A stretch of DNA of 64,000 bases from an uncultured Clostridia bacterium (GTDB lineage Bacteria; Bacillota; Clostridia; Christensenellales; Borkfalkiaceae): positions 134,895 through 198,894 of the forward strand of contig CAKQWM010000003.1 of NCBI GenBank assembly GCA_934278995.1, read 5' to 3'. Shown piece after piece: positions 45,673-54,152 of the stretch (positions are counted from its first letter, which is position 1; each line of letters opens with the position of its first letter). The notes under the pieces were generated by a model, which did no database searches, had not been told where the DNA came from, and worked only from the letters and a program-made list of their open reading frames with translations. Made by a program: the position numbers and the translations under genes.

Positions 45673-47772
45673 ATGAAAAAACTTTTTTCCGTTAAAGACA
45701 TAAAGCATATATCAAAGACACTTTTTATTTGTCTTATAACGATAATGCTTTCGTTAAGCGTTACGGGTTGCGGTATTATTTCGGGCATACTGAACCCTCA
45801 CAAGCACGAAACTGTTCACACAAAACCAAAAGCATCTACGTGTACCGAAAAAGGCAACGTGGAGTATTGGTACTGCCCGGGCTGTAAAAAGTATTTCCTC
45901 GATGAAAATTGTCAACTTGAAATCTCGGAAAAAACAACCGTCGTTCCCCTTGCCGATCACTCTTTCGAATCCTTTACAATCGTAAAAAACCCGACGGAAA
46001 CCGAAGAAGGACTTAAAACCTCGGTTTGCTCCGTCTGCGGCGAGGAAGTAAGCGAAGTCATCCCTAAACTTGCGCATACGCACAAATATGCCACCGAATG
46101 GCAATACGATATCGGCGGGCATTGGAATTTACCCGTTTGCGGTTGTGAGGACGCGCCCGTAGGTAACTACGCCGAACACACCACGTCGGGCGACGGAAAA
46201 TGCTCCGTATGCGGTTACGACGTTGCTTCAAACGACTTGCTCTCTCTTTCCGGCGGTAAATACGGTTACGGGACGCTCAGCGGAAACGACGCCGCTTTCT
46301 ACGATTTGTTGGATAAAAAAATCGCGTCGTTCCATAAAAAAGGCAACGCCCTCGTTACGCCTTCCGGGCTTGAAAACAATTATACCCTCGAAGCGATAGA
46401 TTTTTCCTCGTTGGGGCTTAGTAAAGACCGTGCAATGAACGTTTACTCGGTTTTCAAAGCGGATAACCCCCTTTACTACTGGCTATCGACTAAAACTTTA
46501 TATTCTTCTTCTGCGCTGTATCCCGTCGTAACCGACGATTTCGCTTCGGAAACAGAGAGGTCGAAAACAAACGCCGAACTCGAAACGAGCGTCAGGGCTT
46601 TTTATAAGCGGGCTAACGTCGGCGACAGCGATTACCGTAAAGCGCTTCTTTATCACGACGCCATAGTGGAACACGTCGATTACGCCTACGACGACGCGGG
46701 TTATCCGAGTACCGAAAACTGGGCGCATAACGTACTCGGCGTATTTTTGAACGGAACCAAAACGATAGACGGCGCCGTTTGCGAGGGTTACGCTAAAGCC
46801 TTTCAGTTGTTGCTTAATTTATCCGGCATAGATAATTTGTTGGTTACGGGGGTGGGCTTTGGAAACGGCGGTTATGAAAATCACGCCTGGAATCTTGTTA
46901 AAATCGACAATAAATACTATAATTTCGACCTGACCTGGGACGACCAGCCTTTCAACGCGAACGGCAAAATTTATACTTACTTTTGCAAGCCCGAAACCGA
47001 CGACAATTTTAAAGAATCCCACTTTGCAAACAAAACCCTTGTATCTTCTTCTTTAAAAGACGATAAACTTTACGATTTGCCTAAAAACGTAGCGGAAGCC
47101 GATTATTCGTCGTCCGAAACGATCTTTACCGAATTAACCGAGGACGGTTTTACCTACGTCATCGACGGTTACGATAGTTTGCAACTTATTTCTTGCGACA
47201 AAGTCGGCAACGTCGTTATCCCCGAAACGGTAAAACGTTCGGGTATAGAGTACGCGGTTGCGACTATAGGCTCGATTTACGGCAACGTCAATACTACTTT
47301 ATCACCCGTACTGAAAACGGGCGTTATAAGCGTTTCTATCCCCTCACGGACGAGGTTTATATGGGACGTCGCGCTGAGATGTTCCACTTTAACCTCCGTA
47401 TCGGTTGCCGACTCTAACCAAAGGTTTTCTTCGTTAAACGGCGTTCTTTACACTAAAAATAAATATACCGTCGTTTATTATCCGCCTAAAAAAGCGGGGT
47501 TTACATATACCGTAGCGTCAAATTGTAAAATAATTGCCCTCTATGCCTTCGATAATTGTCATTTATCGACGCTTACGGTAGGACAAAATTTAACTTATTA
47601 TTATATACCTAATTACGGCTTGGGCTATTGCGACAGCGACGAAGAATACGCCTTGAAATCAGAAAGAATATCCGCGCTTTGCAATAACATAAATTCTTCC
47701 GGAGTAACGGCAAATCTCACCGTCGAACAGTTTAAAGACGAAACGGGGATTTCCCACGTTAACGTCAATTGA
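45673..47772 (+). CDS. Lipoprotein with transglutaminase-like domain
   Basis: A 699-residue secreted protein. A long N-terminal signal (about 15-35) ends in the lipobox VTGC. Residues about 40-175 hold three Cys/His-rich repeats of the type CxxCG / CSVCG, spaced like surface-protein zinc or disulphide knuckles. The transglutaminase-like core has Cys370 in AVCEGYAKAF, His404 in ENHAWNLV and Asp419 in FDLTWDDQP. A C-terminal part has BspA-like leucine-rich turns (SIPSRTRFIWDVALRCSTLTSVSV region). Such domains act as secreted cysteine peptidases or cross-linking enzymes. It shares cell-surface features with the lipoprotein at 40623-43394. Confidence 0.88.
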   Translation: MKKLFSVKDIKHISKTLFICLITIMLSLSVTGCGIISGILNPHKHETVHTKPKASTCTEKGNVEYWYCPGCKKYFLDENCQLEISEKTTVVPLADHSFESFTIVKNPTETEEGLKTSVCSVCGEEVSEVIPKLAHTHKYATEWQYDIGGHWNLPVCGCEDAPVGNYAEHTTSGDGKCSVCGYDVASNDLLSLSGGKYGYGTLSGNDAAFYDLLDKKIASFHKKGNALVTPSGLENNYTLEAIDFSSLGLSKDRAMNVYSVFKADNPLYYWLSTKTLYSSSALYPVVTDDFASETERSKTNAELETSVRAFYKRANVGDSDYRKALLYHDAIVEHVDYAYDDAGYPSTENWAHNVLGVFLNGTKTIDGAVCEGYAKAFQLLLNLSGIDNLLVTGVGFGNGGYENHAWNLVKIDNKYYNFDLTWDDQPFNANGKIYTYFCKPETDDNFKESHFANKTLVSSSLKDDKLYDLPKNVAEADYSSSETIFTELTEDGFTYVIDGYDSLQLISCDKVGNVVIPETVKRSGIEYAVATIGSIYGNVNTTLSPVLKTGVISVSIPSRTRFIWDVALRCSTLTSVSVADSNQRFSSLNGVLYTKNKYTVVYYPPKKAGFTYTVASNCKIIALYAFDNCHLSTLTVGQNLTYYYIPNYGLGYCDSDEEYALKSERISALCNNINSSGVTANLTVEQFKDETGISHVNVN

Positions 47773-47866
47773 TATAGTTTAGCGTTGAATTGCCCGAAAA
47801 AGCGCATCGCTTGAATAAGTTTAAAACGTAAAATTGTCAAATAAAGCGCAACGCTCAGAAAAATAA

Positions 47867-47896
47867 AAATCCGACGGATTTTCGTCGGATTTTTTT
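47867..47896 (+). terminator. Terminator after the transglutaminase gene
   Basis: AATCCGACG pairs with CGTCGGATT, flanked by A and T runs. Confidence 0.9.
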
Positions 47897-47930
47897 AAAA
47901 TTTTCGATGGTTTCGTCGTCGCTACTGACG

Positions 47931-48001
47931 GTTTTTCGTTGCTATCGACGAGTTTTTTCATTGATTTTTGCGGGTTTTTCGTTGCTATCGACGGGTTTTT
48001 T
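47931..48001. repeat. 28-bp direct repeat pair
   Basis: GTTTTTCGTTGCTATCGACG and the following bases occur at 47931-47958 and 47974-48001, 43 bp apart. The neighbouring bases carry further CGTCG/GACGG fragments. No gene is supported in 47773-48458. Confidence 0.8.
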
Positions 48002-48337
48002 GTCGATTTCGGCGGTACAAAATAGTATTGTAAAAAAAGCCCTTAAGTTTTCAGTAACCTTATACGAAGTCAGCGACTTTGATTTTATAAAAAGCAATTC
48101 TATAAACACGTAATAATATTTTTGTATATTTCATCGCTTTACCGTCAGCTTATTTAAACGCAAAAATTTCGACGCTTAAGTTTGTATTGTTGATGACTTC
48201 GATTGAATTATTGTCGAATTCGGTATTAGTTAAAACAAGAAACGTTTCAAGCAAATAATTGCAAGCGCAGTCGTTTAAAAACCGTGTTTTGTTCGATTAT
48301 GCCCGATTAACTCGTAAAAAAACGCCTTGTTTACACG

Positions 48338-48433
48338 CCTTTTAGTCGTAAAACAAACGCACTTGGTTAAAATCCTTTTAGGCGCAAAACAAAAGCACTT
48401 GGTTAAAATCTTTTTAGTCGCAAAAATAAACGC
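48338..48433. repeat. 36-bp tandem repeat, about 2.7 copies
   Basis: Copies at 48338-48373, 48374-48409 and a partial 48410-48433; each contains GCACTTGGTTAAAAT or its start. Divergence between copies is a few bases. Confidence 0.85.
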
Positions 48434-48458
48434 TATTGCTTATATCCACCTTATTTTT

Positions 48459-48524
48459 CTTTCAATAACAAACGCCTTGCGCGGAAAACCGCGCAAGGCG
48501 TTTGTGGTGGAGAGAGGTGGATTC
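48459..48524 (-). pseudogene. Duplicated 3' end of tRNA-Tyr with its terminator
   Basis: Sixty-six bases identical to 48662-48727. They include the tRNA-Tyr terminator hairpin (16-bp perfect stem, loop AAAA) and the last 20 nt of the tRNA (48505-48524, CCA end to the T loop). The tRNA body is missing. 48525-48641 is unrelated and structured: CTTTTGCAAG/CTTGCAAAAG, GACCGA/TCGGTC and a terminator-like hairpin at 48595-48619. Confidence 0.85.
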
Positions 48525-48673
48525 TATCTTGCCTTTTGCAAGTCAACTTCTGTAATTTTGACCGATGCCTTGCAAAAGTCTTCGGTCAGTCGCTAAAAAC
48601 AGTCCACAGGACTGTTTTTGCTTGCTTCGCGCGCTGCTTTTGTTCGAATCCACCTATTATACTTTCAATAACA

Positions 48674-48707
48674 AACGCCTTGCGCGGAAAACCGCGCAAG
48701 GCGTTTG
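48674..48707 (-). terminator. Terminator of the tRNA cluster
   Basis: A perfect 16-bp GC-rich hairpin (CAAACGCCTTGCGCGG and its complement, loop AAAA) directly after tRNA-Tyr, the last gene of the leftward cluster. Confidence 0.8.
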
Positions 48708-48792
<85 letters not shown>

Positions 48793-48799
48793 GTAACGC

Positions 48800-48874
48800 T
48801 GGAGCTGGTGATAGGAGTCGAACCTACAACCTGCTGATTACAAATCAGCTGCTCTGCCATTGAGCCACACCAGC
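48800..48874 (-). tRNA. tRNA-Thr (anticodon TGT)
   Basis: A 75-nt cloverleaf: acceptor GCTGGTG with CACCAGC, anticodon arm GCTGA-TTTGTAA-TCAGC, CCA encoded. With the other two tRNA-Thr genes this window covers anticodons CGT, GGT and TGT. Confidence 0.95.
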
Positions 48875-48888
48875 AAAAACGTGTGGTT

Positions 48889-48964
48889 TGGTGCCTCGGG
48901 GCGGAATCGAACCACCGACACGGGGATTTTCAGTCCCCTGCTCTACCGACTGAGCTACCGAGGC
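48889..48964 (-). tRNA. tRNA-Phe (anticodon GAA)
   Basis: A 76-nt cloverleaf: acceptor GCCTCGG with CCGAGGC, anticodon arm GGGGA-CTGAAAA-TCCCC, CCA encoded. Confidence 0.95.
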
Positions 48965-48966
48965 AA

Positions 48967-49002
48967 ATTTGTAGCCTAATGCAAAATGCATTGGGCTACA
49001 AA
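48967..49002. repeat. Hairpin between tRNA-Phe and tRNA-Asp
   Basis: TTTGTAGCC pairs with GGCTACAAA and AATGC with GCATT, around a short loop. No T run follows on the minus strand, so it may be a processing signal rather than a terminator. Confidence 0.7.
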
Positions 49003-49079
49003 TGGCGACCCGGAAGGGACTCGAACCCTCGACCTCTAACGTGACAGGCTAGCGTTCTAACCAGCTGAACTACCGGGCC
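49003..49079 (-). tRNA. tRNA-Asp (anticodon GTC)
   Basis: A 77-nt cloverleaf: acceptor GGCCCGG with CCGGGTC (one G-U pair), anticodon arm with CCTGTCACG, CCA encoded. Confidence 0.95.
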
Positions 49080-49099
49080 AAAATATTAAATTAATTGAA

Positions 49100-49176
49100 T
49101 GGTGGGCCTTCACGGACTCGAACCGCGGACCAATCGGTTATGAGCCGACCGCTCTGACCAACTGAGCTAAAGGCCC
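49100..49176 (-). tRNA. tRNA-Met (anticodon CAT)
   Basis: A 77-nt cloverleaf: acceptor GGGCCTT with AAGGCCC, anticodon loop CTCATAA, CCA encoded. It lacks the initiator features (unpaired first base, three G-C pairs in the anticodon stem), so it is an elongator Met tRNA or, less likely, a lysidine-modified Ile tRNA. Confidence 0.92.
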
Positions 49177-49187
49177 TTAAATTTACG

Positions 49188-49263
49188 TGGTCGGGGTGAC
49201 GAGACTCGAACTCACGACCTCATGGTCCCAAACCACGCGCGCTACCAACTGCGCCACACCCCG
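49188..49263 (-). tRNA. tRNA-Pro (anticodon TGG)
   Basis: A 76-nt cloverleaf: acceptor CGGGGTG with CACCCCG, anticodon arm CGTGG-TTTGGGA-CCATG, CCA encoded. First gene of the cluster; its promoter lies in the AT-rich stretch 49264-49330 but is not obvious. Confidence 0.95.
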
Positions 49264-49434
49264 AAGGGCTTATATTAACAATGCTTGTATATAATATAAT
49301 AAATAACGGGCGTTGTCAAGTATTTTAACGGAATTTTATAAAAAATACCGAGAAAATTTAGCGATAACGCAGTCGAATTTTAATAAAAGCGGGTACCGAG
49401 AAAAACGATACCCGCTTTAATCACAAAACTAAAC

Positions 49435-51531
49435 TTACTTGTTGAGAAGTTCGCCTATGGATGCGCCGCCGAAATCACTTTCTTTCCATTCGTGAACTTC
49501 GCCGTCGTCTGCGACAGGTCTTTCGCGTCTCTTATTTCTTCTGGGTTTTTCTTCGCCTTCTTCAGACGCTTCTTTTTCGCGTTTGGGCTTAGCGGTTACT
49601 TCGGGTTGAGGTAAGCAAGCCTTGATGGAAAGCGTGATTTTTTCTTTCTCGTAATCGATGGAAATAATCTTGGCGGTTACTTCGTCGCCAACCTTCAAAC
49701 CTTCCGTCGGCTTTTCGAGCCATTCGTGGGAGATCTGAGAAATGTGAACCAAACCGTCAACGCCTTTTTCGATTTCCACAAATACGCCGAAATCAACGAT
49801 TCTTACGATCTTACCGGTGATAATATCGCCTACCGCATATTTTCCGGGAACAGATTCCCAAGGACGAGGCTGAAGTTGTTTATAACCGATAGAAACCTTT
49901 TTGGTTTCTTCGTCGCATTTCAACACCTTAAATTCGTATTCTTTGTTGATTTCCAAAACTTCGGAAGGACTCTTGACGCCCGTCCATGAAAGATCAGAAA
50001 TATGAGCAAGACAGTCAAAGCCGTTTACTTCGACGAAAGCGCCGAAGGAAGCGAATCTTACGACTTTACCTTTGACGATGTCGCCTGCGTGAACGGTGGA
50101 GAAGAAGGCTTCTTCTTTAGCCTGGCGTTCTGCGTCTTTCTGAGCCTTTTCGGCTTCTAAAATAACCCTTTGAGAAGCAACTATCTGTTTTCTTCTTTCG
50201 GCGGTTTCGATTCTTTCCGCTTTTACTCTCAAAGTTTTACCTACGTATTTATCGAGTTCTTTAACAAAACCGATTCTTATCTGGGACGACGGAATAAATA
50301 CGCCGTACGTTCCGAATTTTGCGGTCAGACCACCCTTGTTTGTGCCGTCGATCGTAACGGTGAAAATTTTACCGTTTTTGATTTCTTCGATTTCTTTTTC
50401 TTCTTCGGCAATCGCTTTAATCGCCTTCTGAGATAACAAAACAGGGTTAAGACCAATGATAAGGACTTCGATTTCTTCGCCTACTTTAGAAGCGTAATCG
50501 GCTTTGTTGTATTTTTCACAGTCGAGTTCTTCTTTCGGCAGAAGGATTTCCTTTTTGGTATTATTGATGTATAAAGCTAAACCTTCATCCGTAGCAGAAG
50601 AAATAGTTGCAACTATTTTTTGCCCCTTTCTGAATTTTTGTTGGCCGTTTTCAAGTTTGGCAACAGCTTCTTCCATCTCGTTTACAGTTTTAACTTCAGT
50701 GACTACTTCTTCCATTTTTGAGAAAACCTCCATTGATTGTTCGGGTGGAGTAGATGCCCCCGATACAATACCTACCTTTAAAAAATTAACATACTTTGAT
50801 GCGTCGAGCAAACTTACATCGCTTAAAAACGTAACGTTTTTGCAAAACTTGGCGCATACGTCGAATAATTTACGGGAATTACTTGATAAATTATCCCCGA
50901 CGACTATCATTGCGTCGCAACGCTTCGATAAGCATTCCGCTTCCTTCTGACGCTCCCTTGTAGTATAACAAATTGTTTTGAAAATCTCAACTGTTTTACT
51001 ATAATTTTTCTTAAATTTGTCTAAAAAAATAGCAAATTCGGCGTCATTATAGGTTGTTTGCGCGACTATACACAGTTTTTCGTGCGAATTATAGTCGTAT
51101 TTTTCGTCAAATCGGTTCTGAACGAGCGGTTTTTCGCCGAAAACCCATCCTTTCGTACCCTTTACTTCGGGATGCGTATCGTCGCCCAAAATCAGAATTT
51201 TGTATCCTTTGCGAGAATAATCGCTTACGATATCGTGAATTTTCGACACGAAAGGACAAGTGCAGTCGAGAATAGTTTTTCCCGTTTTTTTCAAAGCGTC
51301 TATCGTTTCTTTCGTTTCGCCGTGCGAACGTATAACGATTACGTCGCCTTCGATATCGTCGAAAGATTTCGCTATTTTTACGCCGCGGTTTTCGAGTTCG
51401 TCGTTAACGGATTTATTGTGAACGAGTTCTCCCAAAACGCATACTTTTTTGTCTTTTACATTTAGAACGGCTTTTACCGCGCGGTTTACGCCCATGCAAA
51501 AACCGCTGTGTTTTGCTAAAATTACTTCCAT
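49435..51531 (-). CDS. ispH: IspH-RpsA fusion: HMBPP reductase with S1 RNA-binding domains
   Basis: Residues 1-280 are 4-hydroxy-3-methylbut-2-enyl diphosphate reductase, the last step of the MEP isoprenoid pathway. The 4Fe-4S Cys are in HSGFCMGVNRA, LDCTCPFV and TICYTTRERQ. Residues about 300-665 are four S1 domains (EKYN... VGEEIEV, FTVTIDGTNKGG, GKVVRFASFGAFVEV, GKIVRIVDFGVFVEIEKG), followed by a basic tail (PKREKEASEEGEEKPRRNKRRERP region). The ispH-S1 fusion is characteristic of Clostridia. It follows plsC and cmk on the same strand. Confidence 0.97.
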   Translation of the reverse strand: MEVILAKHSGFCMGVNRAVKAVLNVKDKKVCVLGELVHNKSVNDELENRGVKIAKSFDDIEGDVIVIRSHGETKETIDALKKTGKTILDCTCPFVSKIHDIVSDYSRKGYKILILGDDTHPEVKGTKGWVFGEKPLVQNRFDEKYDYNSHEKLCIVAQTTYNDAEFAIFLDKFKKNYSKTVEIFKTICYTTRERQKEAECLSKRCDAMIVVGDNLSSNSRKLFDVCAKFCKNVTFLSDVSLLDASKYVNFLKVGIVSGASTPPEQSMEVFSKMEEVVTEVKTVNEMEEAVAKLENGQQKFRKGQKIVATISSATDEGLALYINNTKKEILLPKEELDCEKYNKADYASKVGEEIEVLIIGLNPVLLSQKAIKAIAEEEKEIEEIKNGKIFTVTIDGTNKGGLTAKFGTYGVFIPSSQIRIGFVKELDKYVGKTLRVKAERIETAERRKQIVASQRVILEAEKAQKDAERQAKEEAFFSTVHAGDIVKGKVVRFASFGAFVEVNGFDCLAHISDLSWTGVKSPSEVLEINKEYEFKVLKCDEETKKVSIGYKQLQPRPWESVPGKYAVGDIITGKIVRIVDFGVFVEIEKGVDGLVHISQISHEWLEKPTEGLKVGDEVTAKIISIDYEKEKITLSIKACLPQPEVTAKPKREKEASEEGEEKPRRNKRRERPVADDGEVHEWKESDFGGASIGELLNK

Positions 51532-51532
51532 A

Positions 51533-52144
51533 CTACCGAGATTTTTTATGCGGGATTTCTTTTGTTTCCAAAAGTTTTTCTTTAATCAGTTCGTCCGCCT
51601 TTTTCAACGCTTCCGCGTTTATTTTTGCGCCGTAAAAATCGCTTAGTTCGAAAGGTTCGCCTATTTTTATATAATTGCGTCTTAAAAATCTGCTTTTACC
51701 GTCGATAAACACGGTTTGAACGGGTGTTTTGCTTTTAATGGCGAAAAGAGCCGCTCCGCTCTTAAGCGGCAATAAAGGTTCGCTCGTTTTATTTCTCGTG
51801 CCTTCCGGAAAAATCAATATCCGATTGCCGTTTTTAAGCATTTTTACGCAATTTAATATCGTCGATAAATCGGGGTTTTCTCTGTCAATGGGTATAGCGC
51901 CCAAAGTCCTTAAAAACCAGGACACGGGCTTGGACGAAAAACTCTCTTTTTTTGTCAAAACGTAAGTTTTTCCTTTGTATTGCATGCCGACAATGAACGC
52001 ATCGGCGTTAGATAAATGATTAGCGACTATTACGCACGGCGTTTTTAAAGCCCTGTCTTTTCCGATAACTTTGAACGGAAAAAACAATTTCATAAACCCC
52101 GTAACGAGTCCCCTCATGATATAATAACCGAACATATCTGACAC
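51533..52144 (-). CDS. plsC: 1-acyl-sn-glycerol-3-phosphate acyltransferase
   Basis: Acylates lysophosphatidate in phospholipid synthesis. The 203-residue membrane-associated protein has the acyltransferase NHxxxxD motif in VANHLSNADAFIVG and FPEGTRNKTSEPLLPLKSGAA. The start is GTG at 52144, which overlaps the cmk stop (TAGTG); an ATG three codons later is also possible. The stop is 1 nt before ispH starts (51531). The cmk-plsC-ispH order is a conserved clostridial cluster. Confidence 0.93.
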   Translation of the reverse strand: MSDMFGYYIMRGLVTGFMKLFFPFKVIGKDRALKTPCVIVANHLSNADAFIVGMQYKGKTYVLTKKESFSSKPVSWFLRTLGAIPIDRENPDLSTILNCVKMLKNGNRILIFPEGTRNKTSEPLLPLKSGAALFAIKSKTPVQTVFIDGKSRFLRRNYIKIGEPFELSDFYGAKINAEALKKADELIKEKLLETKEIPHKKSR

Positions 52145-52809
52145 TACTTATCGTTTTTCGTTATATAGGACAATAACTTATCCACGACTTCTTTAACAGT
52201 CATTTCCGACGTATCGATTAAAATGGCGTCGTCGGCTTTTTTGAGCGGCGAAATTTTCCTGTGGCTGTCGTTATAATCACGTCTGTTGATTTCTTCAATC
52301 AAATCTTCAAAGTCAACTTTCTGACCTTTCTCCGTGAGTTCTTTATAACGCCTTTCGGCGCGTACCGTAGGCGTTGCGGTAATATAAAACTTAAAAGTCG
52401 CGTCCGGTAAAACGACGGTACCGATATCCCTTCCGTCCAGAATGCAATCGTTGCGCTTTGCTACTTCGCGTTGCATTTCAACCATTTTTTCTCTTACGCA
52501 CTTTAACGATGAGATATCGGAAGACATCATCGATACTTCGTTGGCGCGTATTTTTTCGGAAACGTCCTCGCCGTCAAGCATCGTTATCTGCCTGCCGTTT
52601 TGGTAACGAATTTCTATGTCTATATCGTTTATAAAACCGGAAACCGCTTCTTCGTCGAGACAATCGACTCCGCGTTTTATGGCGCATAAAGCGCAGGCGC
52701 GGTACATAGCGCCGGTATCGAGATGGAGTATATCGAGTTTTTGAGCCAGAATATCGGCTACGGTGCTTTTTCCGCCGCCGCAAGGCCCGTCAAGTGCAAT
52801 ATTCAGCAT
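52144..52809 (-). CDS. cmk: Cytidylate kinase
   Basis: Phosphorylates CMP and dCMP. The 221-residue protein has P-loop ALDGPCGGGKSTVADILA, DTGAMYRA (substrate site), LDGRDIGTVVLPDA and TERRYKEL-type lid (RAERRYKEL). Stop overlaps plsC. It follows the flavoprotein gene by 22 bp, so all four genes may be one transcript. Confidence 0.97.
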   Translation of the reverse strand: MLNIALDGPCGGGKSTVADILAQKLDILHLDTGAMYRACALCAIKRGVDCLDEEAVSGFINDIDIEIRYQNGRQITMLDGEDVSEKIRANEVSMMSSDISSLKCVREKMVEMQREVAKRNDCILDGRDIGTVVLPDATFKFYITATPTVRAERRYKELTEKGQKVDFEDLIEEINRRDYNDSHRKISPLKKADDAILIDTSEMTVKEVVDKLLSYITKNDK

Positions 52810-52831
52810 AGTATCTCCTGTTATATATAAA

Positions 52832-54046
52832 TCAGTTGCTTCCGGCTTTTACCCCGGTAGCAAACGCTATTTGCAAATTGAAACCGCCCGTTTTTGCATC
52901 GACGTCTATAACCTCGCCGGCAAAATACAGCCCTTTTATAAGTTTGCTTTCCATTGTTTTAGGATTGATTTCCGAAGCGGAAACACCTCCCGCGGTTACG
53001 ACCGCTTGGGAAAACGGACACAGACCGTCGTAATCCAAATTAAATCTTTTGATAACTTCGACGAGTTTTTTTCTTTCCTCTCTCGTTATCTCGTTGTTTT
53101 TTTTGTATTCTTTTATTCCGCTTCGTAAAATTACGATCGGAACAAGACTCGACGGTAATAATTTATTGAGCGAGTTTTTGAGTTCTCTGTTTTTTAATTC
53201 TTCGAAATCTCTTACGATGCGCTTATCCAAAGTATCTTTGTCGAGCGCGGGTTTTAAATCGATATACGTCGATAACAACGATTTGTCAAGTCGGTTTATT
53301 TTACTCGAAGCGGTCAGGACGATCGGACCGGACACGCCGTGATGAGTAAATAAAAGTTCGCCGAACTCGCTCACTATTAGTTTACCGTTTTTTTCGACGT
53401 TTAAACTTACGTTTTTTAAAGTAAGACCGGATAATTCGGCGCAATAATCGCCTTTTATCACAAAAGGTACGAGCGCCTGAACAGGCGTTACTATCGAATG
53501 CCCCAGCGTTTTTGCAAACTTATAGCCGTCCCCCGTAGAGCCGGTTAACGGGTAAGAAACGCCGCCGGTAGCCACAATTACTTTATCGCAACTATATTCC
53601 GCTAAATCGGTTTTTACCGAACAGACTACGCCGTTTTTTTGGTTTACCGATAAAACCGTTTCGTTAAGATTAATTTTTACGTTTACCGATTTTAACATCT
53701 CGGTAAGCGTTTTTATTACGTCGCTCGACTTATCGGAAGCGGGAAATACTCTGTTCCCTCTTTCGACTTTTAAACGTAAGCCGTGAGATTCTAAAATCGC
53801 CATCAGATCTCTCGGCGTAAAACTAAAAATAGCGCTCGTCAAAAAACGTGGATTTGATACTACGTTGGTAAAAAAATCCCGAGTGTCGCAATCGTTGGTC
53901 AGGTTGCAACGACCTTTACCCGTAATGTACAGTTTCTTGCCGAGCTTTTCGTTTTTTTCGATAAGTATGGTGTCGTTTCCCGACAGCGAGGAATAATACG
54001 ATGCAATCATTCCGGCTGGTCCGCCGCCTATAACTATCGTCGTCAT
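52832..54046 (-). CDS. NAD(P)/FAD-dependent oxidoreductase (BaiN/HI0933-like)
   Basis: A 404-residue flavoprotein. The FAD dinucleotide fold is at the N terminus (IGGGPAGMIASYYSS), with GRCNLTND and ATGGVSYPLTGSTGDGY typical of the HI0933/YhiN family. The C-terminal EVIDVDAKTGGFNLQIAFATGVKAG closes the FAD site. The family is often annotated as aminoacetone oxidase or BaiN-like, but substrates are mostly unknown. GGAGG lies before the ATG. First gene of the cmk-plsC-ispH unit. Confidence 0.9.
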   Translation of the reverse strand: MTTIVIGGGPAGMIASYYSSLSGNDTILIEKNEKLGKKLYITGKGRCNLTNDCDTRDFFTNVVSNPRFLTSAIFSFTPRDLMAILESHGLRLKVERGNRVFPASDKSSDVIKTLTEMLKSVNVKINLNETVLSVNQKNGVVCSVKTDLAEYSCDKVIVATGGVSYPLTGSTGDGYKFAKTLGHSIVTPVQALVPFVIKGDYCAELSGLTLKNVSLNVEKNGKLIVSEFGELLFTHHGVSGPIVLTASSKINRLDKSLLSTYIDLKPALDKDTLDKRIVRDFEELKNRELKNSLNKLLPSSLVPIVILRSGIKEYKKNNEITREERKKLVEVIKRFNLDYDGLCPFSQAVVTAGGVSASEINPKTMESKLIKGLYFAGEVIDVDAKTGGFNLQIAFATGVKAGSN

Positions 54047-54063
54047 ATCGTCCTCCTTACGGG

Positions 54064-54105
54064 TTTTAATAAAACACCTTCACCTTTTAATAAAACACCT
54101 TCACC
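54064..54105. repeat. 21-bp tandem duplication
   Basis: Two perfect adjacent copies of TTTTAATAAAACACCTTCACC at 54064-54084 and 54085-54105 (a 21-base unit, shown in full by its positions), next to the hairpin at 54103-54126. Confidence 0.9.
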
Positions 54106-54126
54106 CGACGGAAAAAATCCGTCGGG
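54103..54126 (-). terminator. Hairpin after the oadA-like gene
   Basis: CCCGACGGA pairs with TCCGTCGGG around a short A-rich loop. No good T run follows leftwards, so this is at best a weak terminator of the carboxyltransferase operon. Confidence 0.6.
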
Positions 54127-54152
54127 CAAAAGTAAAATGCGTTTATCGCGGA